Shown: positions 1 through 8,241, counted from the stretch's first letter. The stretch: 26,795 nt of DNA from Firmicutes bacterium UBA4049 (GCA_002382755.1 DFZT01000099.1:8143-34937); one strand, 5' to 3'. A program made the numbers and translations. Notes: a model not told the origin generated them from the letters alone.

Positions 1-861
1 CAGATGCTGGTTGCTTCCGAGAATACAATCAGAAAAATAATCAGGGAATATACGAGGGAAAGCGGCGTCCGCAACCTGGAACGCCAGCTGGCGACCGTCT
101 GCAGGAAAGCCGCCAAGCAGATCGTTACCAAGGATCTGAAGAGAGTCAGGGTTACGCCACAAAACCTGACCCAGTTCCTGGGGACTCCGAAATACCGCTA
201 CGGGGTCATCGACACAGAAGATCAGGTGGGCATGGCCACCGGCCTTGCCTGGACCGAGGTCGGCGGGGAAACTTTAAATATTGAGGTTACCCTGTACAAG
301 GGTGCCGGAAGACTGACACTGACAGGCAAACTGGGCGACGTGATGAAGGAATCCGCTCAGGCCGGGTACAGTTTTATACGCAGCCGTGCGGATAAGTTGG
401 GCATTGACGCCGAATTCTTTGAAAAGCACGATGTCCACGTGCACATACCCGAGGGGGCAATCCTCAAAGACGGACCTTCGGCCGGGATTACCATGGCCTG
501 CGCTCTTGCCTCCGCCCTGACGGGCCGTAAGGTAAGACGCGAAGTAGCCATGACGGGCGAGGTTACCTTAAGAGGCAGGGTGCTGCCCATCGGCGGCGTC
601 AAGGAAAAAGTACTTGCCGCTCACCGGGCGGGAATAAAGAAAATCCTCCTGCCGGCAGAAAATAAGAAAGACCTCGACGATGTGCCTGTAAATATCAAAA
701 ACAAGCTGGAATTTGTCTGCGTGGAAAGCATGGATGAGGTGCTTGAGGAAGCGCTGCTGGAAGATAAAATAGAAGAAGAGCAGGTTAATCTGAACAACCT
801 TCCGGCAATAATAGATGATATAACGTATCAGCCCGAAAGGGGACCTCAGGTCTACTCATGA
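1..861 (+). CDS. lon: ATP-dependent protease Lon, C-terminal part (5' truncated by window)
   Basis: This is the C-terminal end of Lon, the cytoplasmic AAA+ serine protease that degrades misfolded and regulatory proteins. The reading frame is open from base 1, so the ATP-binding half lies outside the window. About 286 residues are visible: the end of the AAA+ small domain ([19 protein letters not shown]), then the proteolytic domain. The catalytic serine sits in DGPSAG (Ser codon at 478-480) and the lysine in GGVKEK (second Lys codon at 607-609), the classic Ser-Lys dyad of Lon. The tail after about codon 255 is acidic and not conserved. The stop overlaps the next gene, engB, by four bases (ATGA), so the two are probably co-translated, a common arrangement in Firmicutes. 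Confidence 0.97.
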   Translation, partial: QMLVASENTIRKIIREYTRESGVRNLERQLATVCRKAAKQIVTKDLKRVRVTPQNLTQFLGTPKYRYGVIDTEDQVGMATGLAWTEVGGETLNIEVTLYKGAGRLTLTGKLGDVMKESAQAGYSFIRSRADKLGIDAEFFEKHDVHVHIPEGAILKDGPSAGITMACALASALTGRKVRREVAMTGEVTLRGRVLPIGGVKEKVLAAHRAGIKKILLPAENKKDLDDVPVNIKNKLEFVCVESMDEVLEEALLEDKIEEEQVNLNNLPAIIDDITYQPERGPQVYS

Positions 862-1472
862 AAGTAATCCAGGCTGGTTTGCAGATTTCAGCCGGTAAAT
901 TAGAACAATGCCCGGCGGGGACTGAATGTGAAATAGCCCTCGCCGGGCGTTCCAATGTCGGCAAGTCTTCCCTCCTGAACAAACTTGCCGGCAGAAACAA
1001 CCTGGCCAGGACCAGCGGGACCCCGGGACGGACGCAGACGATCAATTTTTATCTGATTAATAAAAGTTTCTACCTTGTAGACTTGCCGGGGTACGGGTTT
1101 GCCAGGGCGCCGGAAGAGGCCAGGGCCCGCTGGGGCCTTCTGGTGGAAAGTTACCTCAAGGGAAGAAAACAGCTCTGCGGCATTATCCAAATCGTTGATA
1201 TACGTCACAACCCCACAGCTCAGGACCACCAGCTTTTTGAATGGCTGCGCTACTACAGCATCCCCCACGCAGTGGTCGCCACTAAAGCCGACAAACTCTC
1301 CCGCTCACAGACGATCAGGCAGGAAAAAGCTATCCGTAAAGAACTTGCCCTAACCGGCGAAACCCCTCTGATTATTTTTTCCGCGAAAACAGACCAGGGG
1401 AAAGATCAACTTTGGAACCTGATCGAAGCCTGGATGCTCCCCGGATCACTTTCCATGATTCCCAATAAATGA
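858..1472 (+). CDS. engB: Ribosome biogenesis GTPase EngB/YsxC
   Basis: EngB (YsxC/YihA) is an essential small GTPase of the TRAFAC class needed for late assembly of the 50S ribosomal subunit. The 204-residue length is normal for the family. The G motifs are all visible: G1 GRSNVGKSS near residues 31-39, G2 within [11 protein letters not shown]3 DLPGYGFA, G4 TKADK, and the SAK of G5 near the end. The ATG lies inside the lon stop (ATGA overlap), so translation is probably coupled to lon. Nothing in the protein looks unusual. A 172-base gap with a sigma-E-like promoter separates it from prkA, so the following genes need not be in the same transcript. Confidence 0.97.
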   Translation: MKVIQAGLQISAGKLEQCPAGTECEIALAGRSNVGKSSLLNKLAGRNNLARTSGTPGRTQTINFYLINKSFYLVDLPGYGFARAPEEARARWGLLVESYLKGRKQLCGIIQIVDIRHNPTAQDHQLFEWLRYYSIPHAVVATKADKLSRSQTIRQEKAIRKELALTGETPLIIFSAKTDQGKDQLWNLIEAWMLPGSLSMIPNK

Positions 1473-1544
1473 TTATTCTGCAATAAATTGTATAACTTTT
1501 ATTTAACGGGGCTAAAGGGCTTCTGCTTTTTATTTTTCTGCATA

Positions 1545-1574
1545 TCATATACTGATAGAAAAATTAAATACAAT
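1545..1574 (+). promoter_or_regulatory. Sigma-E-like sporulation promoter upstream of prkA
   Basis: TCATATA (1545-1551) and AATACAAT (1567-1574) are separated by 15 bases. They match the Bacillus/Clostridium sigma-E consensus (KMATATT, 14-15 bases, CATACAHT) at 6 of 7 and 7 of 8 positions. The prkA ATG lies 70 bases further on. From memory, prkA and yhbH belong to the sigma-E regulon in Bacillus subtilis, which fits. The match was made by eye. Confidence 0.55.
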
Positions 1575-1644
1575 AGCCTGATTATTTTAGAAATTAGTTT
1601 TGCCGGCGCCATCAAGCTGAATTCTCGATTAAGGAGTGATATCA

Positions 1645-3540
1645 ATGGATTTTATAAAACGCCTGGAAGATCATCGATCGTCGGAAAAGAAGCTTGCCTG
1701 GCAGGGTACTTTTCTGGAATATCTGGACATTGTTAAAAAGACCCCGGAGGTTGCGCAGTTGAGCCACGCGCGTATCTACGAAATGATCAGAAGCGCGGGA
1801 GTGGAAGAAATCAACGGAGTGAAAAGCTATAATTTTTTCTCGTCGGAGATTTTTGGCCTCGACAAGACACTGGAAAAGCTGGTTGAGGAATACTTCCACC
1901 CTTCAGCCCGCCGGCTTGACGTCCGCAAACGGATCCTCCTTTTAATGGGTCCGGTGAGCGGCGGGAAGTCAACCCTGGTGTCCATGCTGAAGCAGGGTCT
2001 GGAAAGGTTCAGCCGGACCGATTCCGGAGGAGTTTACGCAATCAAGGGATGCCCGATGCATGAAGAACCCCTCCACCTGATCCCCAAAGCTCTCCGTGAA
2101 GAATTCCAAAATGAATACAACGTTTTTGCAGAGGGAGAACTGTGCCCGTCCTGCCGCCTGATGCTGGAAGAAGAGTACGGCGGGCAGATCGAAAAGGTCG
2201 CCGTGGAGAGAATTTTCCTCTCTGAAGAAAAGCGCCTGGGAATAGGGACTTTTACACCTTCCGATCCCAAATCGCAGGATATAGCAGACCTTACTGGAAG
2301 CGTCGATTTTTCAACGATTACGGAATTCGGGTCAGAATCCGATCCCAGGGCTTACCGCTTTGACGGTGAACTTAATATCGCCAACCGCGGGCTGATGGAA
2401 TTCCAGGAGATCCTTAAATGCGACGAGAAATTTCTCTGGAACCTGCTCAGCCTTTCCCAGGAAGGCAACTTTAAAGCAGGCCGCTTTGCTCTGATTTATG
2501 CCGATGAAATGATCGTCGCGCATACCAACGAAAACGAGTACAGGGCTTTTATAGCCAATAAGAAGAACGAAGCCCTGCAGTCCCGTATTATCATCATCAA
2601 AATACCGTACAACCTCAAAGTGAGCAAAGAGGTTAAGATATACGAGAAACTGATCGGCCAGAGCGACCTGAAAGACATCCACCTCGCTCCCCACGCCTTG
2701 AAGGTAGCCAGCATTTTCTCCGTGCTGTCCAGGCTCAAGGAGAGCAAGAAACAGGGCATGGACCTGTTAAAGAAAATGAAGCTCTATGACGGCGAGGATG
2801 TTGAAGGGTTCAAGCAGAAGGACATCATCGAGCTGCAGAATGAAGCTCCGGAAGAAGGGATGAGCGGAGTAGACCCGAGGTACGTGATTAACCGCCTCTC
2901 TTCAGCCCTGATTAAGACCTCGACAAAATGTATCAATGCCCTGGACGTTTTAAGGGCGTTAAAAGACGGGCTTGATCAGCACCCATCCATAACCAAAGAA
3001 GAAAGGGACCGGCTGCTCAACTTTATCTCCGTAGCCAGAAAAGAATACGATGAAATAGCCAAAAAAGAAGTCCAGAAGGCATTTGTCTACTCATATGAGG
3101 AATCTGCCAGGGTATTATTCGACAACTACCTGGATAATGTAGAAGCATACTGCAATAATACAAAATTAAAAGATCCCATTACAGACGAAGAAATGAACCC
3201 TGATGAAAAGCTGATGCGTTCCATTGAAGAACAAATCGGCGTTTCGGAAAACGCCAAGAAGGTCTTCCGGGAGGAGATTTTAATCCGCCTTTCCAGCTAT
3301 GCCAGGAAAAATAAAAAATTTGACTATACCTCCCACGAACGCCTGCGGGAGGCCGTCGAAAAGAAACTCTTCACCGACTTGAAAGACGTCGTTAAGATAA
3401 CCACATCATCCAAGACACCCGATATGGAACAGCTCAAGCGCATCAACGAGGTCGCTTCCAAGCTGATTTCCGAATACGGCTACTGCGCAAACTGCGCCAA
3501 TGAACTGCTCAAGTATGTAGGAAGCCTGTTGAACAGATAA
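1645..3540 (+). CDS. prkA: Serine protein kinase PrkA (sporulation-associated)
   Basis: PrkA is a cytoplasmic AAA+-like P-loop protein with a C-terminal kinase-like domain, linked to sporulation and stationary phase in Bacillus. From ATG 1645 the protein is 631 residues, the usual length, and begins MDFIKRLEDHR like its homologues. That ATG has AAGGAG about nine bases upstream, whereas the alternative GTG at 1636 would overlap the ribosome binding site, so I reject it. The Walker A motif GPVSGGKST is at residues 102-110. The GTFTPSDPKSQD segment and the Cys pairs (CPMH, CPSC) typical of the family follow. It lies 13 bases before yhbH, the standard prkA-yhbH pair, and probably shares its transcript, driven by the sigma-E-like promoter at 1545-1574. 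Confidence 0.96.
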   Translation: MDFIKRLEDHRSSEKKLAWQGTFLEYLDIVKKTPEVAQLSHARIYEMIRSAGVEEINGVKSYNFFSSEIFGLDKTLEKLVEEYFHPSARRLDVRKRILLLMGPVSGGKSTLVSMLKQGLERFSRTDSGGVYAIKGCPMHEEPLHLIPKALREEFQNEYNVFAEGELCPSCRLMLEEEYGGQIEKVAVERIFLSEEKRLGIGTFTPSDPKSQDIADLTGSVDFSTITEFGSESDPRAYRFDGELNIANRGLMEFQEILKCDEKFLWNLLSLSQEGNFKAGRFALIYADEMIVAHTNENEYRAFIANKKNEALQSRIIIIKIPYNLKVSKEVKIYEKLIGQSDLKDIHLAPHALKVASIFSVLSRLKESKKQGMDLLKKMKLYDGEDVEGFKQKDIIELQNEAPEEGMSGVDPRYVINRLSSALIKTSTKCINALDVLRALKDGLDQHPSITKEERDRLLNFISVARKEYDEIAKKEVQKAFVYSYEESARVLFDNYLDNVEAYCNNTKLKDPITDEEMNPDEKLMRSIEEQIGVSENAKKVFREEILIRLSSYARKNKKFDYTSHERLREAVEKKLFTDLKDVVKITTSSKTPDMEQLKRINEVASKLISEYGYCANCANELLKYVGSLLNR

Positions 3541-3553
3541 GGAGGATCCTTCT

Positions 3554-4699
3554 ATGCCTTTATATATAATTTCGCGGGAAGACTGGTCTTTACACCGCAA
3601 AGGTGAAATAGACCGCCTGCGTCATCATGACAAAGTGAAAGAGGCGATTAAAAAAAACCTGGCCGACATAGTAAGCGAGGAAAGCATCATTATGTCGGAC
3701 CATGAGAAAATTATCAAGGTACCCATCCGCACACTGGATGAATTCCACTTCCGGTACGACCAGGGAAAGCAGTCCCACTCCGGGCAGGGGAATGGGGACA
3801 GCAAGGTCGGAGATGTGCTTGGCTCAGAACATCAGGGCGGGACCGGGCGTGAAAAGGGAGCGGGGGACCAGCCGGGTGTTGATTACTACGAAGCTGAAAT
3901 CACCCTTGAAGAATTGGCCAAAATCCTTTTTGAGGATTTGGGCCTGCCCTACCTTGAACCCAAAAAGAAACCGGAGCTGACCTCGGATTCCGTTGAGTTT
4001 AAGGACATCCGAAAGAAAGGAATCAGCAGCAATATCGACCGCAAACACACCATTTTAGAAGCAATCAAAAGAAATGCCCTGAAAGGCAATCAGAACCTGA
4101 AGGAAATTACCAAAGAGGACCTGCGCTACAAAACCTGGGATCTGACACACAAACACGAGTCCAATGCGGTTATCCTGGCCATGATGGATACCTCGGGGTC
4201 GATGGGTATTTTTGAAAAGTACATCGCCCGCAGTTTCTTTTTCTGGATGGTGCGCTTTTTGAGGACCAAATACGAAAACGTGCAAATAGTTTTTCTGGCT
4301 CACGACGCTGAAGCCAGGGAAACTACGGAAGAAGAATTTTTTACCAAGGGAACCAGCGGCGGAACGCGCTGTTCCACAGTATACAAACTTGCCCTTGAGA
4401 TCATTGAAAAGAGGTACAACCCTTCCGACTACAACATCTATGCTTTTCATTTCTCCGACGGCGATAACCTGAGCTCGGACAACGACGCGTGCATACACCT
4501 GATCAATGAGCTTATAAAATTATGCAACTTCGTCGGCTACGGCGAAATAGAAAGCAGCTATTTTTACACCAGCACCTTGAGGACGGCTTATAGGAGAATT
4601 GACCACCCAAGGTTCACGGTCGTCACTATTAAGGATAAAAGCGGCGTTTACCCGGCCTTGAAAAAAATCTTCAGCCCGGTAAATGAAAAACCCGCCTAA
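3554..4699 (+). CDS. yhbH: YhbH family sporulation protein (DUF444, VWA-like)
   Basis: This belongs to the YhbH/YeaH (DUF444) family, which nearly always sits beside prkA. In Bacillus it is a sigma-E-regulated sporulation gene of unclear biochemical role. The 381 residues match the usual length. A Gly/Gln/His-rich low-complexity stretch (about residues 75-110) precedes a von Willebrand A-like domain with the metal-site signature DTSGSMG (Asp at residue 212). A later FHFSDGDN segment also fits a VWA fold. The ATG has a clear AGGAGG at 3540-3545. No transmembrane segment is evident, so it is probably cytoplasmic. It is followed by a structured region and a terminator, so it closes the prkA operon. 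Confidence 0.95.
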   Translation: MPLYIISREDWSLHRKGEIDRLRHHDKVKEAIKKNLADIVSEESIIMSDHEKIIKVPIRTLDEFHFRYDQGKQSHSGQGNGDSKVGDVLGSEHQGGTGREKGAGDQPGVDYYEAEITLEELAKILFEDLGLPYLEPKKKPELTSDSVEFKDIRKKGISSNIDRKHTILEAIKRNALKGNQNLKEITKEDLRYKTWDLTHKHESNAVILAMMDTSGSMGIFEKYIARSFFFWMVRFLRTKYENVQIVFLAHDAEARETTEEEFFTKGTSGGTRCSTVYKLALEIIEKRYNPSDYNIYAFHFSDGDNLSSDNDACIHLINELIKLCNFVGYGEIESSYFYTSTLRTAYRRIDHPRFTVVTIKDKSGVYPALKKIFSPVNEKPA

Positions 4700-4705
4700 C
4701 TTTAA

Positions 4706-4757
4706 GGCGCCGCAACACACAAGTGAGCGCTTTTGCAGCGCCGCCCGGACCTGTCCG
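4706..4757 (+). other. Stem-rich 3' region between yhbH and its terminator
   Basis: GGCGCCGC (4706-4713) pairs at 7 of 8 positions with GCAGCGCC (4735-4742). It is followed directly by a perfect short hairpin, CGGAC/GTCCG (4746-4750, 4753-4757). With the terminator at 4797 this gives a compact folded 3' end of about 115 bases. No known RNA family is recognised. Confidence 0.35.
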
Positions 4758-4796
4758 AAGCAGGCCCCCACAATTGCAACAAAAGATAAGGTGATG

Positions 4797-4822
4797 AAAA
4801 CTCCCGAAAGGGGAGTTTTTTT
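4797..4822 (+). terminator. Rho-independent terminator after prkA-yhbH
   Basis: A perfect 9-bp stem, AAAACTCCC (4797-4805) and GGGAGTTTT (4811-4819), with a 5-base loop and a run of seven T. It lies about 100 bases after the yhbH stop and before the promoter of the next gene. Confidence 0.85.
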
Positions 4823-4837
4823 AGGTAAAATTATTGA

Positions 4838-4866
4838 TTGAATACAGGCCCAAATTGCTGCATAAT
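4838..4866 (+). promoter_or_regulatory. Sigma-A-type promoter for the MBL-fold gene
   Basis: TTGAAT (4838-4843) and CATAAT (4861-4866) have a 17-base spacer, matching 4/6 and 5/6 of the consensus. The site lies just past the terminator at 4797-4822 and 46 bases before the ATG at 4912. Assigned by eye. Confidence 0.5.
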
Positions 4867-4911
4867 ACAAGTATGAAAATGGGCAATTCTATAGCTGTGA
4901 GTTGGTAATAA

Positions 4912-5679
4912 ATGGGCATTCTCTATCACCTTCAGGTTGGGTGCGCTAATTTAACCATTATCAAAGCTTTCTCGGGAACTATTCTGATCGACTGCTTCAA
5001 CATGGAACGATATAAAAGCTTACTGTCCGCAAACAAATTTATCAAGGCAGTCTTCATTACCCACCAGCACTACGACCACTTCCTCGGCCTGAAATACTTG
5101 AGAGATAACAATTTTACCATCGAATACATTATCTGCTCTCCCTATGTCAGAAGAAGCGGTGACGGCAGCGTCCAATATGAAGAATGGCGCGATTTTGAAA
5201 AATTGCTGGCCTATTTCAAGAGGATGGGGACTGCGGTGATTGCGCCATTCCGGCAGGAATCCTTGAACCTGCCCTGGTGGTATATTGATAATTTAAGCTT
5301 CAGGATCCTGGGGCCGGCCAAATTTATTGCCGAAAGCGAGAGCAGGGAACTGCACGACGCAAGTCTGGTTATGCTTGTCACACTGGGCGCCAGAAAATGC
5401 TGCTTTACCGGCGACGCCTCAGATAAAAGCCTGAACTGGATTGCTGAAAATACGATTAATTACTGCAACGACATCCTGCACGCCAGCAATCACGGCAGCC
5501 TGTACGGCGCAAACCTGGAATTTATTAAAGGCGCCAATGCCAGCTATACGATTATCTCCACCGAATCCGGGTTATATAAGGAAGTCCCCCACCCTATCGC
5601 GTTAAAAAGGTACTATGAATACACCAAAGTTAAAGTCCACCGCACAGATCTGGACGGAACTGTCGAGATGTATTATTAA
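4912..5679 (+). CDS. ComEC/Rec2-like metallo-beta-lactamase-fold hydrolase
   Basis: A stand-alone metallo-beta-lactamase-fold protein of 255 residues, closest in style to the soluble C-terminal domain of the DNA-uptake protein ComEC. The metal-binding motif THQHYDHFLG gives His51, His53, Asp55 and His56. Later ligands fit FTGDAS and the ASNHGS motif, and the HxxAxxRYYE ending is also ComEC-like. There is no signal peptide or membrane helix, so it should be cytoplasmic. Members act on phosphodiester or ester bonds, but the substrate cannot be told from sequence. The ribosome binding site is weak (GAGTTGG region). It stands between its own promoter and the HisF-like gene, 85 bases downstream, and may be co-transcribed with it. 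Confidence 0.85.
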   Translation: MGILYHLQVGCANLTIIKAFSGTILIDCFNMERYKSLLSANKFIKAVFITHQHYDHFLGLKYLRDNNFTIEYIICSPYVRRSGDGSVQYEEWRDFEKLLAYFKRMGTAVIAPFRQESLNLPWWYIDNLSFRILGPAKFIAESESRELHDASLVMLVTLGARKCCFTGDASDKSLNWIAENTINYCNDILHASNHGSLYGANLEFIKGANASYTIISTESGLYKEVPHPIALKRYYEYTKVKVHRTDLDGTVEMYY

Positions 5680-5764
5680 AACCCCCTTTTTAAAATCTAA
5701 AAGGAAAATACGGAAATCAAGAGAAACTATAATTTATAGCCTATCAAAGAGAGGAGAAACAGAC

Positions 5765-6526
5765 GTGGGTAAGGTTCTGATTATGCCCTGCCTGGATATG
5801 AAGGAAGGCCGGGTAGTCAAGGGAGTCCATTTCGTAAACATCAGGGATGCCGGAGATCCCGTAGAATGCGCCAGGGCATACTGCGAAAACGGGGCTGATG
5901 AGCTGGCTTTCCTGGATATTACCGCTACAATAGAAAAAAGAAAAACTATGCTGGAGGCTGTCCGGCGTGTTGCCGGGGTAACCACCGTACCCTTTACGGT
6001 AGGCGGCGGAGTAGCTTCCCTAAGCGATGCCGAAGCTGTGCTGGAAGCAGGCGCGGACAGAATTTCAATCAGCAGCGCGGCCTTCCGGAATCCGGATCTG
6101 ATTAACCAGGCCGCTTCACGGTTCGGCGCATCGAAACTCGTGGTAGCTATTGATGTTGACCGGAATCCCGCGCTTCCTTCCGGTTGCGAAGTTTATATCG
6201 ACGGCGGCAGCACCGCTACAGGCAAAGACGCGATTGAATGGGCAAAAGAAGCGGAGTCCAGAGGGGCCGGCTTTATTTTGCCGACAAGCAAAGCCTGTGA
6301 CGGCGCAAAAACCGGCTTTGACATACCATTAATCCGCGGGATTAAGGATGTAGTTAAGGCGCCCGTCGTTGCTTCCGGCGGCGCCGGCGCCATGGAGCAC
6401 TTTCTGGAGGCAGCCCGTGATGGAAAGGCGGATATTTTACTGGCGGCTTCGGTTTTCCACTTCGGAGAAATTAATATTCAAGAGCTTAAGAAATACCTTA
6501 GGGAAAACGGCGTAGAGACAAATTAA
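5765..6526 (+). CDS. Orphan HisF-like imidazole glycerol phosphate synthase cyclase subunit
   Basis: A 253-residue (beta/alpha)8 barrel of the HisF family. HisF with HisH normally makes imidazole glycerol phosphate in histidine synthesis. GTG 5765 is chosen because GAGAGGAG lies just upstream and the protein then begins MGKVLIMPCLDMKEGRVVKG, the standard HisF start. The catalytic Asp of MPCLD and the phosphate-binding GGG and ASGGAG loops are present. The usual TSxDRDGTKSGYD loop is altered to TSKACDGAKTGFD: the second Asp is kept, but the first Asp, the Arg and the Thr are lost. No other his gene is nearby. It could be a divergent HisF, or a HisF-like amidation enzyme such as those in surface-polysaccharide clusters; the context does not decide. 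Confidence 0.85.
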   Translation: MGKVLIMPCLDMKEGRVVKGVHFVNIRDAGDPVECARAYCENGADELAFLDITATIEKRKTMLEAVRRVAGVTTVPFTVGGGVASLSDAEAVLEAGADRISISSAAFRNPDLINQAASRFGASKLVVAIDVDRNPALPSGCEVYIDGGSTATGKDAIEWAKEAESRGAGFILPTSKACDGAKTGFDIPLIRGIKDVVKAPVVASGGAGAMEHFLEAARDGKADILLAASVFHFGEINIQELKKYLRENGVETN

Positions 6527-6556
6527 ATTTAAAACGGCGGATTTTTTAAAAATTTT

Positions 6557-6621
6557 AAAAAAGGCAGGAACAGGGCTGTTAAAGCTGCCTATCTCTAAAA
6601 ACTGGCATCCTGCCTTTTTTT
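6557..6621. terminator. Bidirectional terminator between convergent genes
   Basis: A perfect 12-bp inverted repeat, AAAAAAGGCAGG (6557-6568) and CCTGCCTTTTTT (6609-6620), with a 40-base loop. It ends in a T run on the plus strand and, read backwards, on the minus strand. It closes the HisF-like gene. The minus-strand gene has its stop codon (6595-6597) inside the loop. The long loop makes it less certain than a tight hairpin. Confidence 0.6.
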
Positions 6622-7143
6622 GCTGCCTTTTTTAGCCCGGCGTCCCTGCTTTGCGTTTCCCCACGGTTTAAGCACAGAGATAAATACCAGAAAGATCAGG
6701 ACAGCGGCCTGAAGGACGCCGAAGATTGAAAGCATTAGTTTGCAGTGCAGATAGACGGGGTTGTCAAGCGAAAACAGTCTTTCCGTATATGAAATGGAAA
6801 CCGCGGTGTTATTCCAGGGCCCGAGGAAGAACGTGCCGGAAAGTATGGAAGCAACGGTAAAAAACCATTTGACGGTTATCCAGTTAAACTTAAAAAAGCC
6901 CCAGTTCGTAAAACATGAGAACAAAAGGCCCGTAAGCAGGGAACCCAGGGCTGCCGGAATGATAATATAGTCGTCGAGGATCTTCAAAGAAGCGTTTACC
7001 GCGTAAATCTCATCCCCGGAAACTGGCCGCCTTTTTGCAAGAGTGAGCAGGACCATGCAGATGGCCGCTCCTACCCAGGCACTGGCGAAAAAGATATGAA
7101 AACATTTAATCCAGGTCCTTGCTTTCAGGTTTAACTTTAACAC
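6595..7143 (-). CDS. Small four-helix membrane protein (DUF2269/CopD-like)
   Basis: A 182-residue integral membrane protein with four evident helices (roughly residues 13-33, 58-78, 88-108 and 135-160) and a very basic, Lys/Arg-rich C-terminal tail. The first helix, containing WIKCFHIFFASAWVGAA, carries the early His seen in DUF2269/CopD-like proteins, where such His residues may bind haem or metal. The function is unknown. Translation starts at GTG (7143) with GGAGGC about eight bases upstream on the minus strand. It is convergent with the HisF-like gene and shares a terminator with it. The next gene upstream on the same strand, 7204-7929, is 60 bases away, so the two may be co-transcribed. 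Confidence 0.75.
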   Translation of the reverse strand: MLKLNLKARTWIKCFHIFFASAWVGAAICMVLLTLAKRRPVSGDEIYAVNASLKILDDYIIIPAALGSLLTGLLFSCFTNWGFFKFNWITVKWFFTVASILSGTFFLGPWNNTAVSISYTERLFSLDNPVYLHCKLMLSIFGVLQAAVLIFLVFISVLKPWGNAKQGRRAKKGSKKRQDASF

Positions 7144-7203
7144 AAATCAGAGCCTCCATTTTCTATAAATTTGCGGCATGGTTCAAAATCCCCGATTGAT
7201 TGA

Positions 7204-7929
7204 CTAAAACATTATTACTTCTATAAAAGGATTCTTTTTGATAGCCGCGTCGTACAAAAAAGGATATTCGTCATTCAAGTATTTTATATAGTTAACCCAC
7301 TCGATGATAATCGCCTTATATGCCCTTAAAATATCATTCGCCAGATGATCAAGGACGCTTTCAGAAAAATCCTTAATGCTCCCCCTGCTTTGAAGCTCGT
7401 CCGCCACGTGAAAGATCGCCCAGAGCATATCCGTAAAAGAATCGTGTTCGGAAAGGTTGGAGTTCTCCAGCATGCTGATCATGAAAGGCTTTTTTTCGTT
7501 CAAAATAAGCGACAAAGTCTCCAGCGAAGGCGGCGTGGCTTTAATTTTGTACTCAAATTCATTGGCGGTTTTTTTCAGGCTTTTCATCGTACTTTTATTA
7601 AAATCCGTCAATACGAATCTTTGGCGGAATTCGCGGTTGTTCTGATTGAACTTGATCAGCTCGGAGATCACCGTTAAACCCATTTCGGCAAAAAACGCGC
7701 TGATGATGACATGGATTTTTTTCATCTTCCGCCGTTTTTCCATAACGTTTAACAAGTTGTTCAAGACCAGGGTTACAACGATAGCTTCAAACGGGACAAA
7801 AGCCAAATCCTGAAAGAAGTAATAAACTGTATCATCCGGCCTTTTAAATAGGTAAATCTGGATCAGGTATATGCAGGCGGATGTTATTGTTAAAACAAGC
7901 ACCAGTATAATATTGCTTATCGCTTTCAA
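7204..7929 (-). CDS. Unknown protein with two N-terminal membrane helices and a cytosolic helical domain
   Basis: I do not recognise this 241-residue protein. Two hydrophobic segments (about residues 5-27 and 42-62) would anchor it in the membrane, and a basic stretch, EKRRKMKK, follows the second, as expected for the cytoplasmic side. The remaining ~170 residues are soluble, mixed-charge and mainly helical in composition, with no catalytic motif I can name. The start is TTG at 7929, with GGTGG about six bases upstream on the minus strand. It is divergent from cas6 across a 312-base gap, so it borders the CRISPR locus and could share regulatory DNA with it. Nothing else ties it to CRISPR function. 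Confidence 0.65.
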   Translation of the reverse strand: MKAISNIILVLVLTITSACIYLIQIYLFKRPDDTVYYFFQDLAFVPFEAIVVTLVLNNLLNVMEKRRKMKKIHVIISAFFAEMGLTVISELIKFNQNNREFRQRFVLTDFNKSTMKSLKKTANEFEYKIKATPPSLETLSLILNEKKPFMISMLENSNLSEHDSFTDMLWAIFHVADELQSRGSIKDFSESVLDHLANDILRAYKAIIIEWVNYIKYLNDEYPFLYDAAIKKNPFIEVIMF

Positions 7930-8241
7930 ATAACCACCTGTTCCACATCAATTTTTTATTAACTTGCATTCGGGAGGTCAACTGCCCGCGCTGCTCATGT
8001 TCACGCCGGGCTTTTGTACAGCCCGTTTCCAACTAGTTTTTACGGTTTGTTTACAAGTATTATAAAGTAGGTCTGTGTATTGGACAATCTAAAAAATTTG
8101 CACAATGACTGTAATTAATTTTTAATAGACAAATATCGACATTATTCCCGAAGGATATCTGTCGCAGAATGTCTAAGTTTATTAAGTTATGCTGTCTATA
8201 TCCCTTTACTCTGGTTTTTCCTGCAAAAGGGAGGTTTATTT
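7930..8241. promoter_or_regulatory. Divergent intergenic region before cas6
   Basis: A 312-base AT-rich gap between the divergent membrane protein gene and cas6. A candidate plus-strand promoter is TTGCAC (8098-8103), 17 bases, TTTAAT (8121-8126); its -35 match is poor (3/6) and its -10 good (5/6). The dyad described separately begins at 8128, over or just after the predicted start point. GGGAGG about ten bases before the GTG at 8242 is the cas6 ribosome binding site. I found no open reading frame of note in this gap. Confidence 0.5.
8128..8173 (+). promoter_or_regulatory. Interleaved inverted repeats upstream of cas6 (operator or 5'-UTR fold)
   Basis: GACAAATATC (8128-8137) and GATATCTGTC (8154-8163) form a 10-bp dyad with one mismatch and a 16-base loop. 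Within that loop GACATT (8138-8143) can pair with AATGTC (8168-8173), outside the first stem. The crossing arrangement is pseudoknot-like if transcribed. It sits at the predicted transcription start of the cas operon, so it could be an operator. The CARF-HTH protein at 9151 is the obvious local candidate to bind it, but that is inference. Confidence 0.35.

Noticed and set aside
4055..4498. Minus-strand frame of 147 codons inside yhbH
   Set aside because: It is antisense to the conserved VWA-like region and has no recognisable motif or independent context.
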